Origin: Methylobacterium aerolatum
GTDB lineage: Bacteria > Pseudomonadota > Alphaproteobacteria > Rhizobiales > Beijerinckiaceae
Direction of reading: 5' to 3'
Length of the DNA: 64,000 nucleotides
Assembly (NCBI RefSeq): GCF_022179085.1
Contig: NZ_BPQE01000005.1
Location: 87,072 to 151,071 of the forward strand
The notes beneath the pieces were generated by a model. The model saw only the letters and a list, made by a program, of their open reading frames with translations, had not been told where the DNA came from and searched no databases. Position numbers and translations under genes: made by a program. Below, piece by piece: positions 1 to 11,004 of the stretch. The stretch's first letter is position 1. Every line of letters starts with the position of its first letter.

Positions 1-1240
1 CGGCGCGGGGCGAGTTCACGAGGCAGGCCATGTTGCCCGGCGGGTGCTGGTTCTTCCACATCTTGGTGTGGGCGTGGGGGATCTTGTCCCACGGGAACAC
101 CTCGCTCATGCAGGGGTCGATCCGGCGGTCCAGCACGAACTGGTTGGCCGAGGACGCCTGCTTCAGGTGGGCGAAGTGCGAGCCCTGGATGCGCTTCTGG
201 CGCATCCACACGTAGCGGGCGTCGAAGGTGATGTTGAAGCCGGTCGTGCCGGCGCAGAACACCACCATGCCGCCGCGCTTCACCACCAGGGCCGAGACCG
301 GGAAGGTCGCCTCGCCGGGGTGCTCGAAGACGATATCGACGTCGTTGCCCTTGCCGGTGATGTCCCAGATCGCCTTGCCGAACTTCCGCGCCTCCTTCGT
401 CCAGGCGTGGAACTCGGGGCTGTTGACCTTCGGCAGCTGGCCCCAGCAATCGAAGTCCTTGCGGTTGATGACGCCCTTCGCGCCGAGGCTCATCACGTAG
501 TCGCGCTTCGACTCGTCCGAGATCACGGCGATGGCGTTGGCGCCCGACGCCGCGCAGAGCTGCACGCCAAAGACCCCGAGGCCGCCGGAGGCGCCCCAGA
601 TCAGCACGTTCTGGCCGGGCTTCACCGTGTGCGGGGCGTGGCCGAACAGCATCCGGTAGGCGGTGGCGAGCGTCAGCGTGTAGCAGGCGGCCTCCTCCCA
701 GGTGAGGTGCTGCGGGCGCTTCATCAGCTGGCGCGACTGCACCCGGCAGAACTGGGCGAAGGAGCCGTCGCCGGTCTCGTACCCCCAGATGCGCTGCGAG
801 GGCGAGAACATCGGGTCGCCGCCGTTGCACTCCTCGTCGTCGCCGTCGTCGCGGTTGCAGTGGACGATGACCTCGTCGCCGACCTTCCAGCGCTTCACCT
901 TGGGGCCGACCTTCCAGACGATGCCGGAGGCGTCGGAGCCGGCGATGTGGTACTCGCCCTTGTGCACGTCGAAGGGCGAGATCGGCTCGCCGAGGCCGGC
1001 CCAGACGCCGTTGTAGTTCACGCCCGCGGCCATGACGTAGACCAGCACCTCATCGTCGCCGATCTCCCAGACCGGCAGCACTTCGAGCTGGTGGGACTGC
1101 TCCGGCGGCCCGTGGCGCTCACGGCGGATCGCCCAGGCATACATCTTGGCCGGCACGTGGCCGAGCGGGGGAATCTCACCCATCTCATAGAGGTCCTTGA
1201 CCTCGCGACCCGCCTCCTGGAGCGCAGCGCTCGCCGCCAT
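1..1240 (-). CDS. ccr: Crotonyl-CoA carboxylase/reductase, C-terminus cut by window edge
   Basis: It catalyses NADPH-dependent reductive carboxylation of crotonyl-CoA to ethylmalonyl-CoA, the defining step of the ethylmalonyl-CoA pathway that regenerates glyoxylate during C1 and C2 growth. The translation starts MAASAALQEAGREVKDLYEM and reads through as a medium-chain dehydrogenase/reductase. It has the GroES-like half (YHIAGSDASGIVWKVG) and then the Rossmann half with a nucleotide-binding stretch, WGASGGLGVFG. About 413 residues are present and the known family is about 430, so only the last few residues are missing. The ATG is preceded by GAGGAG six bases upstream, which fixes the start. 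It is transcribed leftward out of the window. Family assignment is confident; the missing C-terminus cannot be checked. Confidence 0.95.
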   Translation of the reverse strand, partial: MAASAALQEAGREVKDLYEMGEIPPLGHVPAKMYAWAIRRERHGPPEQSHQLEVLPVWEIGDDEVLVYVMAAGVNYNGVWAGLGEPISPFDVHKGEYHIAGSDASGIVWKVGPKVKRWKVGDEVIVHCNRDDGDDEECNGGDPMFSPSQRIWGYETGDGSFAQFCRVQSRQLMKRPQHLTWEEAACYTLTLATAYRMLFGHAPHTVKPGQNVLIWGASGGLGVFGVQLCAASGANAIAVISDESKRDYVMSLGAKGVINRKDFDCWGQLPKVNSPEFHAWTKEARKFGKAIWDITGKGNDVDIVFEHPGEATFPVSALVVKRGGMVVFCAGTTGFNITFDARYVWMRQKRIQGSHFAHLKQASSANQFVLDRRIDPCMSEVFPWDKIPHAHTKMWKNQHPPGNMACLVNSPRA

Positions 1241-1427
1241 GTCGATCTCCTCAAGTGTCCGCGGTCTTATGCAGTGCCGCGATGCCTCTCGGCCTTGGCT
1301 ATAGCGACGTTGCCGGGGGCCTCCAAGTGGGCCGAAAGTCTGAGAAACGGCCGCCCTCACAAAAAGAAGCGCCGATCCGAAGAGGGCGCGGGATGCATTC
1401 AAAATCCCCTTGGCGACAGGCCAAAGA

Positions 1428-2348
1428 TTATTCGGAAACTTTCGTGCGGCGGATACCGGATTTCGTCGGCCGGGGCCGGCCCCGCGCCTCGTCGGCCGCC
1501 CAGAGGTGCTGGGCGGCGTAGGCTCGCCAGGGGCGCCACGCCTCGGCGCGGGCGACGAGGTCGGCCGGGCTCGGCCGTCCCGCCCCGCAGTCGAGGGCGC
1601 GAAGCAGGCCGACATCGCCGACGGCCAGGGCGTCCGGCAGCTTGAGGGCCCGCATGGCAATGTACTGCGCGGTCCAGGGACCGATGCCCGGAATCGCCAC
1701 GAAGCGCGCCACCGCCGCGTCGAGGCCGTCGCCCGGGGCGAACAGGTCCGGGTCGGCGAGGACCGCCGCCGCCAGCGCCCGCACGGCGGCGCCCCGGGCG
1801 CGGGGCATGGCGAGGGCCTGCGCCACGTCCGCCTCCACCAGGGCCTCCGGCGTGGGGAAGAGGCGGTCGGGGGCAGCGTCGCCGGGGCCGGGAAAGGGGG
1901 CACCGAAGGCTGCCGCCAGCCGCCCCGCGAGCATCCGGGCCGCCGCCACGGAGACCTGCTGGCCCAGGATCGCCCGGCAGCCGGTCTCGAACGGGTCCCA
2001 GGCGCCGGGCAGGCGCAGGCCCGGCCGGGCGGCGACGAGGCGGGCGAGATGGGGATCGCGCGACAGGCCCGCGCCGATGGCCGCCGGGTCGGCATCGCAG
2101 TCGAACTGGCGGCGCAGGCGGGCCTCGACCTCGGGGAGGTCGACGGGGGCGACGCCCTCCACCGTCGCGCGCAGGGCATCGCCCTCGGGCACGACGGTGA
2201 CGCGGCCGGGCCGGCCGGCGATCAGGATCGTTCGGGCATAGGGCCCGGTGGGGTCTGCGCTCTCGACGCCGGGAATGGCCCGCGCCGCGAGGAAGGCGCG
2301 GATCCCTGCCCAATCGTAGGGCGCCCGAACGGGCAGAAAGAGAGTCAC
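1428..2348 (-). CDS. DNA-3-methyladenine glycosylase II, AlkA family
   Basis: This predicted base-excision glycosylase removes alkylated purines from DNA. The C-terminal half carries the helix-hairpin-helix signature IPGIGPWTAQYIAMRAL followed by the region of the catalytic aspartate (LAVGDVGLLRAL). An upstream FETGCRAILGQQVSVAAAR stretch is typical of the HhH-GPD fold. The N-terminal AlkA-like sheet domain is present. The open frame extends upstream to 2423, but its first 25 codons run through an intergenic hairpin repeat. A GTG at 2348 giving TLFLPVRAPYDW is therefore the more likely start (306 residues). It follows gltA in the same direction. No Ada (methyl-transfer) domain is attached. 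The gene symbol is withheld because alkA paralogues exist in these genomes. Confidence 0.88.
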   Translation of the reverse strand: MTLFLPVRAPYDWAGIRAFLAARAIPGVESADPTGPYARTILIAGRPGRVTVVPEGDALRATVEGVAPVDLPEVEARLRRQFDCDADPAAIGAGLSRDPHLARLVAARPGLRLPGAWDPFETGCRAILGQQVSVAAARMLAGRLAAAFGAPFPGPGDAAPDRLFPTPEALVEADVAQALAMPRARGAAVRALAAAVLADPDLFAPGDGLDAAVARFVAIPGIGPWTAQYIAMRALKLPDALAVGDVGLLRALDCGAGRPSPADLVARAEAWRPWRAYAAQHLWAADEARGRPRPTKSGIRRTKVSE

Positions 2349-2389
2349 GGGCAAATCGGAGTTCCCAAAGGGGTCATCCCTTTGGTGGG

Positions 2390-2412
2390 GTCCAGGGGCA
2401 ACGCCCCTGGAC
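2390..2412. repeat. Intergenic hairpin with perfect 10-bp stem
   Basis: GTCCAGGGGC, a 3-base loop AAC, then GCCCCTGGAC, lying between the gltA stop and the start of the glycosylase gene. A second short dyad (AAAGGG/CCCTTT) sits just to its left. No T-run follows on the gltA-transcribed strand, so it could be a Rho-independent-like attenuator or a REP-type intergenic repeat. Only the structure is certain. Confidence 0.6.
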
Positions 2413-2469
2413 TGGCAAGGCACCGCCCTGCAGCCGCCAAAGGGTCGCCCTTCGGAAACCCCTGACCGC

Positions 2470-3759
<1,290 letters not shown>

Positions 3760-4030
3760 GGGACGTGGACCCTTCTCAAGAGACGTGACGAGGCCGGGCC
3801 CGCCCTCCCCGAGGCGTCCCCGGACCCGCAAGCGCACCGCGATTGTTGCGGGTGCTCACAGAACCCCCGGTTAGCCGAACGGCGCTGCAACAGCAACGGA
3901 GCGGATGACAAAGCCCGGAAGCCGGAAAGCGAAAATCGGGCCGGGGCGGGGGAGGTCGCGGCGGCGCGAGGCGAGGCGGCGGGGCGCAAAGCGAAGGGAG
4001 GACCTGGACGGGCCGGCGGGCGAGGGGGCC

Positions 4031-5470
4031 TCAGCCCTTCGGCCTTTGGTCCCCGACTTGGTCCCCGAGCCGCGCGAGGCTCTCCGTCCGCCCCAGGACG
4101 GCCATCACGTCGAACAGGGGCGGGGAGGTGGTCCGCCCGGTGAGGGCGGCCCGCAGGGGCTGCGCGATCTGGCCGAGCTTGGCGCCGTTCGCCTCCGCGA
4201 ATTGCCGCACTGCACCCTCGGTGGCCGCCGCGCTCCAATCGGGCAGGGCCTCGAGGGCGGGCAGCACCGCGGCGATCCGGGCGCGGCCTTCCTCGGACAG
4301 GAGTGCGCTGGCCTTGTCGTCCGGCGCGAGGGGTCGAACGGCGGTGAGGTAGTAGGCGCTGTCGAGGAGTTCGATCAGGGTCTTCGCCCGCTCCTTCAGG
4401 CCGGGCATGGCCAGCGTCAGCTTGTCCCTCAGGTCGTCGCCCATCGGGACCGGAATGCCGCGCTCGGGGCCGACCTGGGGCAGGATCGTCTCGATCGCCG
4501 CCACGAGGTCCGCGTCCGCCGCGTGGCGGATGTAGAGCCCGTTGAGGTTGGCGAGCTTGGCGAAGTCGAACCGCGCGGGCGAGCGCCCGACCGCCCCGAG
4601 ATCGAAGGCCGCCACCATCTCCTCCGTGGAGAAGACCTCCTGGTCGCCGTGGCTCCAGCCGAGGCGGACGAGGTAGTTGCGCAGCGCCGCCGGCAGGTAG
4701 CCGAGGTCGCGATAGGCCTCGACGCCCAGCGCCCCGTGGCGCTTCGAGAGCTTCGCCCCGTCCGCCCCGTGGATCAGCGGGATATGGGCCATCCGGGGGA
4801 TGTCCCAGCCGAGGGCGGAAAAGATCTGGCTCTGCCGGGCGGCGTTGGTGAGGTGGTCGTCCCCGCGGATGATCTGCGTGACGCCCATGTCGTGGTCGTC
4901 CACCACCACCGCGAGCATGTAGGTCGGCGTCCCGTCGGAGCGGAGCAGCACGAGGTCGTCGAGGTCGCGGTTCGCCCAGGTGACGCGGCCCTGCACGGCA
5001 TCGTCCACCGAGGTCTCGCCCTCGGTGGGTGCCCGCAGGCGGATGACCGGCTTCACGCCCGCGGGCGCCTCGGACGGGTCGCGGTCGCGCCAGCGCCCGT
5101 CGTAGCGGAGGGGGCGACCCTCGGCCCGGGCCTGCTCGCGCATCTGCACCAGCTCCTCCTGCGTGGCGTAGCAGCGGTAGGCCCGGCCCGCCGCGAGCAG
5201 CTCCTCCACCACCTGCCGGTGCCGGTCGGCCCGGGCGAACTGGAACACCACGTCCCCGTCCCAATCGAGGCCGAGCCACGTCAGCCCTTCCAGGATCGCG
5301 TCGATCGCCGCCTTCGTGGAGCGCTCGCGGTCGGTGTCCTCGATGCGCAGGAGCATCCGCCCGCCGTGGTGGCGGGCATAGAGCCAGTTGAACAGGGCGG
5401 TGCGCGCCCCACCGATGTGCAGGAAGCCGGTGGGGGAGGGGGCGAAGCGCGTGACGACGTCTGACGACAT
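4031..5470 (-). CDS. gltX: Glutamyl-tRNA synthetase
   Basis: This class I aminoacyl-tRNA synthetase charges tRNA-Glu. The protein begins [20 protein letters not shown], containing the HIGH-type ATP motif (HIGG). The KMSKS-type loop is KLSKRHG near residue 245, followed by the C-terminal anticodon-binding region. At 479 residues it matches the family length. The open frame extends 73 codons further upstream (5689) without similarity to the family, so ATG 5470 is used. Alphaproteobacteria often carry two GltX-type enzymes (GluRS1/GluRS2, one also charging tRNA-Gln), and which one this is cannot be told from the sequence by eye. Confidence 0.95.
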   Translation of the reverse strand: MSSDVVTRFAPSPTGFLHIGGARTALFNWLYARHHGGRMLLRIEDTDRERSTKAAIDAILEGLTWLGLDWDGDVVFQFARADRHRQVVEELLAAGRAYRCYATQEELVQMREQARAEGRPLRYDGRWRDRDPSEAPAGVKPVIRLRAPTEGETSVDDAVQGRVTWANRDLDDLVLLRSDGTPTYMLAVVVDDHDMGVTQIIRGDDHLTNAARQSQIFSALGWDIPRMAHIPLIHGADGAKLSKRHGALGVEAYRDLGYLPAALRNYLVRLGWSHGDQEVFSTEEMVAAFDLGAVGRSPARFDFAKLANLNGLYIRHAADADLVAAIETILPQVGPERGIPVPMGDDLRDKLTLAMPGLKERAKTLIELLDSAYYLTAVRPLAPDDKASALLSEEGRARIAAVLPALEALPDWSAAATEGAVRQFAEANGAKLGQIAQPLRAALTGRTTSPPLFDVMAVLGRTESLARLGDQVGDQRPKG

Positions 5471-5811
5471 TGCAATGATGTTTCGGCGATGCGGAGGGAT
5501 CGGCGTCGGCCGAGCCCCCGGTGCGGCAGAGGGCTGGACGACGTGACCCCGAAGGGGATGACGACGGAAGTGGGGTCGAAGGCCGGCGGGCCAAGTCCCG
5601 TTCGGCCCGATGCGCGGCGCGGACCGCGTCGCAGGACAGGGCATCGCTCCGCCTTCCGGGTCAAGGGCTTCGAGGTCAAGTCCCGTCACGGCGGGCGCGC
5701 GTCATTGCGCTCCGCGCGGTTCCCCGCCGGAAGGCGTGGGTAGCGGGCTCCGGCGCCTTGTGGCGAATGCACCGCCGTCGCAAGCTGAGCCACACTCGTC
5801 CCTGCGAGCAC

Positions 5812-5874
5812 AGCCAAGCAATCCGGGGATGCACCGGGTTCTCGCGAGGTCCCACCGCCCCGGATTGCTTGGCT
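5812..5874. repeat. 17-bp perfect inverted repeat in the gltX-comEC gap
   Basis: The left arm 5812-5828 (AGCCAAGCAATCCGGGG) is exactly complementary to 5858-5874, with a 29-base loop. The gap 5471-5915 between divergent gltX and the ComEC gene is 445 bases and holds no convincing gene. This palindromic form resembles the intergenic REP-like repeats that are dispersed in Methylobacterium genomes. That is recall from memory; copy number was not checked. Confidence 0.7.
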
Positions 5875-5915
5875 TTCTCTCGCACTGACGATGCGAACTT
5901 TCACGGACGACTTCC

Positions 5916-8168
5916 ATGCAGGGCATCGGCGCGGGGACGGCGGGGGGCGTCATCGCCGTCCTGCGCGCGCCCGTGCCGAGTCTGCTTCGCGGACGCTTCG
6001 CCTCGGCCCTGGGCCGGGAGGCGGAGCAGCGCCGGCTCTTCCCCTGGCTCGCCGTGGCCTTCGGGGTCGGCATCCTCGTCTTCTTCGGCCTCACCGACGG
6101 GCGCCCCTGGCTCCCGGCGCCGCTGATCGCGGCCGCCGCCGCCCTCGCCCTGACCGCCCGCCTCGGCGAGCGACCGGTGGCGCTGGCCGCCGCCCTCGCC
6201 CTGGGGTTCGCCTGCCTCGGCTTCGCCGCCGCCGCCTGGCGGGTGGAGCGGGTGGCCGCCCCCGTGCTGGGACGGGTGATGATCGCGCCCCTGAGCGGTG
6301 TCATCGAGGCGCTGGACGAGCGGGAGGAGGGCGCCCGGCTCATCGTGCGCGTCGAGACGCTCGGGGCCCTCGCCGCCGGGGTCCGGCCCCTGCGGGTGCG
6401 GGTGTCGTTCCGCAAGGCGCCGCCCCTGCGGCCGGGGGACCGGCTGAGCGCCACCGCCCGGCTGATGCCGCCGCCCGAGGCGGCCCGGCCCGGCGGCTAC
6501 GATTTCGCCCGCGATGCCTACTTCCAGGGCATCGGCGCGGTGGGCTCCCTGATCGGCCCGATCACGGTGGCGCCCGCCGCCGACGCGCCCCTCGGCCTGC
6601 GCCTCGCTGCCGCCCTGGACGACGCCCGCAACGCCTTCACCCGGCGGATCGCCGAGGGCTACGGCGGCCAGCCCGGCGCCGTCGCCGCCGCCCTGGTGAC
6701 GGGCAAGCGCGGGCTGATCGGCCCCCGCGCCAACGATGCCCTGCGCGCGGCGGGAATCTATCACGTCGTCTCGATCTCCGGCCTCCACATGGTGCTCGCG
6801 GCGGGCGTCGTGTTCTGGCTCGTCCGGGCGGTCCTGGCCCTGGTGCCTCATTGCGCCCTCGCTTGGCCGGTGAAGAAGATCGCCGCCGCCTGCGCCATGG
6901 TGGGGGTGAGCGCCTACTGCGCCTTCTCCGGATGGGACATCGCCGCCGAGCGCAGCCTCGTGATGACCCTGGTGATGCTCGGCGCGATTCTCGTGGACCG
7001 GCCCGCCCTCTCCATGCGCAACCTCGCCATGGCCGCGCTGATCGGCCTCGCCCGGGAGCCGGAGGCCCTGCTCGGCCCGAGCTTCCAGATGTCCTTCGGC
7101 GCGGTGGCGGGGCTCGTGGCCTGCGCCCGCCTCATCGACGGAAGCCTCTTCATCCGGCCGGGGGCCGGGCCCGTGCGGCGCCTGACGGGCCTCGCCGCGC
7201 GGACGGCGGTCGGCACCCTGGCCACGACCCTCGTCGCGCAGATCGCGACCGCGCCCTTCGCCGTCTACCACTTCCAGACGGTCCAGCCCTTCGGCCTCGT
7301 CGGCAACGCCCTCACCCTGCCGCTGGTGTCCCTGGTGGTGATGCCCTGCGCGGTGCTCGGCACCCTCGCCGCGCCCTTCGCCCTCGACCGGCCGGTCTGG
7401 TGGCTGATGGGGCAGGCGGTGGCGGGGATGCTCGCCATCTCCGAATGGATCGCCGGATTCGGCCGGGCGATCGTGGTGGTGCCCGCCTTCGGCCCAGGAG
7501 CGCTCATGCTGCTCGCCGCGGCGCTGCTCCTCGCGACCCTGCCCGCGACGGGCCTGCGCCGCTTCGCCCTCGCCCCGGCCCTCGCGGGCCTCGCCCTGGC
7601 CGCGACACCGCAGCACCACGACCTCTACGTCGATCGCCAGGGCCTGGGCGCCGCACTCCGGGGCGCGGACGGACACCTCGCCGTGCTCGGCAAGCCCTCC
7701 GCCTTCGTGCTGGAACAATGGCTGAAGGCCGACGGCGACGCGCGCCGGGCCGCAGACCTCCTCGCCGCCGGCACCGGCCGGCACTGCGACCGCCTCGGCT
7801 GCACCGGCACGCTGGCGGATGGGCGCTCCGTCGCCCTGGTGAAGGATCGCCGTGCCTTCCCCGAGGATTGCGCCCGCGCGGCCGTGGTCATCAGCCCGCT
7901 CTCGGCGCCGGAGACCTGTGCCGCCCCGCTGGTCCTCGACCGCCGCCGCCTGTCGGCCCGGGGCGCGGCGGCACTGCGCCTCGACGGCGATGGGGTGCGG
8001 GTGACCCACGCCAACAGCCGCGGCATCCCGCCCTGGCGCCCGCCACAGGGCTCGGCGGACGAGGACAGGACAAAGCAGACCAGGACGGAGCAGGGCGGAA
8101 AAGGCGAATCGGCCACGGGCGAGCCGATGGACACGGCGCCCGACGAGGCCCCGCCAGGACCGCTCTGA
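5916..8168 (+). CDS. ComEC/Rec2-family inner-membrane protein
   Basis: This is a predicted polytopic membrane protein related to the DNA-import channel ComEC. It is 750 residues long. Hydrophobic segments begin near residue 40. The competence core carries the family hallmark YHVVSISGLHMVLAAG at about residues 285-300, followed by many transmembrane helices. The C-terminal part after about residue 560 is where longer ComEC proteins carry a metallo-beta-lactamase-like nuclease domain. Here no HxHxDH motif is visible, so that domain is reduced or inactive. It is convergent with lexA. Whether the host is naturally competent is unknown. The start ATG 5916 follows the REP-like repeat and has only a weak ribosome site. 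Confidence 0.85.
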   Translation: MQGIGAGTAGGVIAVLRAPVPSLLRGRFASALGREAEQRRLFPWLAVAFGVGILVFFGLTDGRPWLPAPLIAAAAALALTARLGERPVALAAALALGFACLGFAAAAWRVERVAAPVLGRVMIAPLSGVIEALDEREEGARLIVRVETLGALAAGVRPLRVRVSFRKAPPLRPGDRLSATARLMPPPEAARPGGYDFARDAYFQGIGAVGSLIGPITVAPAADAPLGLRLAAALDDARNAFTRRIAEGYGGQPGAVAAALVTGKRGLIGPRANDALRAAGIYHVVSISGLHMVLAAGVVFWLVRAVLALVPHCALAWPVKKIAAACAMVGVSAYCAFSGWDIAAERSLVMTLVMLGAILVDRPALSMRNLAMAALIGLAREPEALLGPSFQMSFGAVAGLVACARLIDGSLFIRPGAGPVRRLTGLAARTAVGTLATTLVAQIATAPFAVYHFQTVQPFGLVGNALTLPLVSLVVMPCAVLGTLAAPFALDRPVWWLMGQAVAGMLAISEWIAGFGRAIVVVPAFGPGALMLLAAALLLATLPATGLRRFALAPALAGLALAATPQHHDLYVDRQGLGAALRGADGHLAVLGKPSAFVLEQWLKADGDARRAADLLAAGTGRHCDRLGCTGTLADGRSVALVKDRRAFPEDCARAAVVISPLSAPETCAAPLVLDRRRLSARGAAALRLDGDGVRVTHANSRGIPPWRPPQGSADEDRTKQTRTEQGGKGESATGEPMDTAPDEAPPGPL

Positions 8169-8247
8169 CCGCCCGTCCGACCCCGCCCTGCGCAGGGACC
8201 GGCAAGCATCGCCCCCGGCGACGGACCGAACGCGCCGGCCCGGTCCC

Positions 8248-8991
8248 TCAGTACCGCCGAACGAGGCTCACGAGGCGGCCCTGGATCCGCACGCGGTCCG
8301 GCCCGAGCACGCGGGTCTCGTAGGCGGGGTTGGCGGCCTCCAGCGCGATGGAGGAGCCCCGGCGCCGCAGGCGCTTGAGGGTCGCCTCCTCGTCGTCGAT
8401 CAACGCCACGATGATGTCGCCCGTGTTGGCCGTATCCTGCTTGCGGATGACCACGAGGTCGCCATCGAGGATGCCGGCCTCGACCATCGAATCACCGCGC
8501 ACCTCAAGGGCGTAATGCTCCCCGCCGGCCAGAAAATCCGGCGACATCGTCACCGTGTGGCTCTGGTTCTGGATCGCGGCGATGGGGGTGCCGGCGGCGA
8601 TCCGGCCCATGACCGGAATCGAGACGCCGCGGAACTCCTCATAGGCGCGGGGCGCCGGGGGCGCCGCCGCCGCCGGCTGCTTGGACAGGCCGCCCTCGAC
8701 CACGCTCGGGGTGAAGCGCCGGGGCTCGGGCGCCGAGGCCGCGGCGGCTTCCGCCGCCTCAAGGCCGCGCCCGAGGGCGTCGGGCAGGCGAATCACCTCG
8801 ATCGCGCGCGCCCGGTTCGGCAAGCGCCGCAGGAAGCCCCGCTCTTCCAGGGCCGTGATAAGGCGATGGATCCCGGACTTCGACTTCAGATCGAGGGCAT
8901 CCTTCATCTCGTCGAAGGACGGCGGCACGCCGCATTCCTGCATCCGCTGCTGGATGAAGCGCAGAAGGTCCAACTGCTTGCGCGTGAGCAT
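8248..8991 (-). CDS. lexA: SOS repressor LexA
   Basis: This transcriptional repressor of the SOS response undergoes RecA-stimulated self-cleavage. It is 247 residues. The N-terminal winged helix reads [21 protein letters not shown] long Ala/Pro-rich linker follows, then the S24 peptidase domain. The cleavage site is the AG pair in [11 protein letters not shown], the catalytic serine is about residue 168 (GDSMVEAG), and the lysine is about residue 206 (EEATLKRL). The open frame extends to 9141, but ATG 8991 is the conserved start. A GTTC-N7-GTTC box lies about 60 bases upstream, so autoregulation is expected. Confidence 0.96.
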   Translation of the reverse strand: MLTRKQLDLLRFIQQRMQECGVPPSFDEMKDALDLKSKSGIHRLITALEERGFLRRLPNRARAIEVIRLPDALGRGLEAAEAAAASAPEPRRFTPSVVEGGLSKQPAAAAPPAPRAYEEFRGVSIPVMGRIAAGTPIAAIQNQSHTVTMSPDFLAGGEHYALEVRGDSMVEAGILDGDLVVIRKQDTANTGDIIVALIDDEEATLKRLRRRGSSIALEAANPAYETRVLGPDRVRIQGRLVSLVRRY

Positions 8992-9050
8992 CGGTTTGGT
9001 CTCGCGGATCGGCGACGGGCGCACTGAAACAAATCGCGAACACGTTAAGC

Positions 9051-9065
9051 GTTCCGCAAGTGTTC
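9051..9065. promoter_or_regulatory. SOS (LexA) box upstream of lexA
   Basis: GTTCCGCAAGTGTTC matches the alphaproteobacterial LexA operator GTTC-N7-GTTC exactly. It lies about 60 bases upstream of the lexA start codon, where the promoter is expected. An additional GAAC and a GTTC half-site flank it. Confidence 0.8.
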
Positions 9066-9171
9066 TGCAAGCGCGAAGCGCGGGCCTTCGTCGGTGCTGC
9101 GCCCGTCGATGAAGAAAACGGCGGTCGGCTGCCATCGGCAAATGGCGTTGAAAACGAAGATTTCTTGAACG

Positions 9172-9869
9172 TTGTCACCGGCGTTGAAGGCCGATGATAC
9201 CATCGCCGCTGTGTGCCAGTGGCGATATGAATTGATTCAGCCATCTCTAGCAGTTCCAAGGCGCTATGCGGATCGCGCTCGGCTTGTGCGTGAGATCGCT
9301 GGTCGGGAGCACCTATCGTCGAAGGGTCGACGAGCGCGTGTCGGCGAGCGAACCCTCCAGCGCTGGATCGACGCCTTCGAACGGCCAGCCCCCCTCGGTA
9401 GCTTTACGGCTCTCATGTGCAAGAAGCGAGCGGACAGCGGCGAAGCTGCCGTCATCGTGAGCCGCGCCTGGGACCGTATCGTTCCCTTCGAGGACCCGGT
9501 GAAGCGACGTATAGCGCAGAAACTGAGGCAGTATGTGCGCGGTCTCGACAAGGCCGGAGGGACGCTTTCATATATTACGCCGCTGGCCGCCTTGTGTAAT
9601 TGACCCGCGCGGCGGGCATCGCAGGCGATGCCACGACACTGAAGGCAATCAGCGTCGCTCCCTACCATACAATCCGTGCCGAACGCGGCTATCGGAGGGT
9701 CCACACCTTCAAGGCAGATCGGACGACTTATGAGACCGCGAAGCCAAGAATTGAGTGCTTAAGAGCAGGCGTTGCTCCTACCGTTATTTGGGTTGGCGAC
9801 GTTCATCCTGTGGACGTTCTGTACCGGCGGCACGACAGAGGCTCGACGGACGCAGGAAGCTCGCCCTGA
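9172..9869 (+). pseudogene. Decayed Mu-like (MuA/TniA-type) transposase
   Basis: Two consecutive frames give pieces of one DDE transposase. The first (9172-9603) has the MuA-type helical region, with the motif ERTLQRWIDAFERPAPLGSF followed by SRAWDRIVPF and an arginine-rich helix. The second (from about 9600, +1 or +2 frame) continues with RPxx-like text and GVAPTVIWVGDVHPVDVLYR, which matches the first catalytic aspartate region of Mu-type enzymes (GDVHPVD). A frameshift or stop separates them near 9600, and everything after the first catalytic residue is deleted. It is therefore non-functional. A matching broken ATPase follows directly. Confidence 0.7.
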
Positions 9870-9934
9870 CATTGCCTAGCCCGCCGACACTAGCCGCCCC
9901 CTCGCGCGCCTGATCCTCTCCGCCGAAGCCGAGA

Positions 9935-10640
9935 GTGTCGTCCTCAACGCGGGGCTCTCGCCTCACGCAACGACCGCTCTCGCCCGACGCCAGGAAACAG
10001 CACGAAATCGCGCGGAAGCTGATTCTATTGCCAGGCGAACCAGATGCCGCGCCGCCCTCGCCAAAAGACAAGCCAATCGCACCGCTACCTCTGGAGATCC
10101 GTTATGAATGTCCACACACCCGCGAGGCTTCGACGATTTGTCTAACCTCGATCTACGATCAGATTGGCGGGGCGGTCCAATTTTCGATCGAACGACGAGC
10201 CGTGCCGCTCGTCGTAGGCCGACCTGGTAACGGCAAGACGATGTCGGTCCGACAGATTGGAGAGGACGACAGTCCTGCGCTCCTTCTGGATGAATAGCCT
10301 CGGTTTAAGACGACGAAGGGCATGCACACCGGCTTTATCGAAGCCGGAAATTGGAATCATGCTCACAAGACAGGCTGCAAATGGAAATCTGCCGCTGAGA
10401 AATACGCGCATCTTGCGAGCCTCGACGACAAATTTTTGTTGGTGGACGAATATCAAAACCTCGATCTTAAGGCGATCCGTACACTGTTGCGCTTCAATGA
10501 CAACTAGCGACTTCCTATCATCCTGAGCGGCCAACGCCTTAGGTTACGCTGCACGAAGACGGAGGCTTACACCTTCGAGCAAATCACACCGCGCATCAGG
10601 CAGAAGGTCACGTTGGACAACCCCGTGCGATCGGGTTTCA
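9935..10640 (+). pseudogene. Decayed MuB/TniB-like AAA ATPase partner
   Basis: Fragments in different frames rebuild a transposition ATPase. One frame gives a Walker A motif, VVGRPGNGKTMSVRQI (near 10210-10255). After a frameshift at about 10295 comes a Walker B segment, KFLLVDEYQNLDLKAIRTLL (near 10430-10490). Past a stop at 10505 comes a sensor-like IILSGQRLRLRC stretch and EQITPRIRQKVTLDNP. At least two frame changes and one stop make it non-functional. With the preceding broken transposase it represents the remains of one Mu-like or Tn552-like transposon. Confidence 0.65.
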
Positions 10641-11004
10641 TAGAGTTTGTCGTTGAATCAATCTCGAAGGCCAAGAGGCCTACGAGGAGCTCATCGTCCT
10701 TGGCCACAACACCTGCATCCGCGCGGTCGCCCAGGTATCGGAGACCGCCCGCGCTCCGCGTGGCGAGCGCGGAAGCTTGAACGTCGAGTACCTGCGCGAG
10801 GCCGCGAACTTGCCCACGGGGGGCGCGACCAAACTTCGGCCTGGCCACTCCCGGTCCGAGGTACGGTGCGCTGAGCGTCCTCAACCGTGACGGTGAGCTG
10901 AGGCGACGCCCGGCCTCCACGGGTATGTCTCAGGTTGAAGCACGCGGTCTCCGACACAGGGGCCAGTTTAAATGCGACGATCAGAAAGGTTCGCGCTTCG
11001 CCTG
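10641..11004. other. Gap without a supported gene
   Basis: Short overlapping open frames only. The left part may be the decayed tail of the Mu-like ATPase element; I see no terminal repeats that would define its end. Confidence 0.4.

Noticed and set aside
44-1645. Long plus-strand open frame opposite ccr
   Set aside because: It is the antisense frame of the high-GC ccr gene; the minus strand encodes the conserved enzyme.
5901-8009. 702-codon minus-strand frame over the ComEC gene
   Set aside because: Antisense shadow with Gly/Glu/His-biased composition and no family resemblance.
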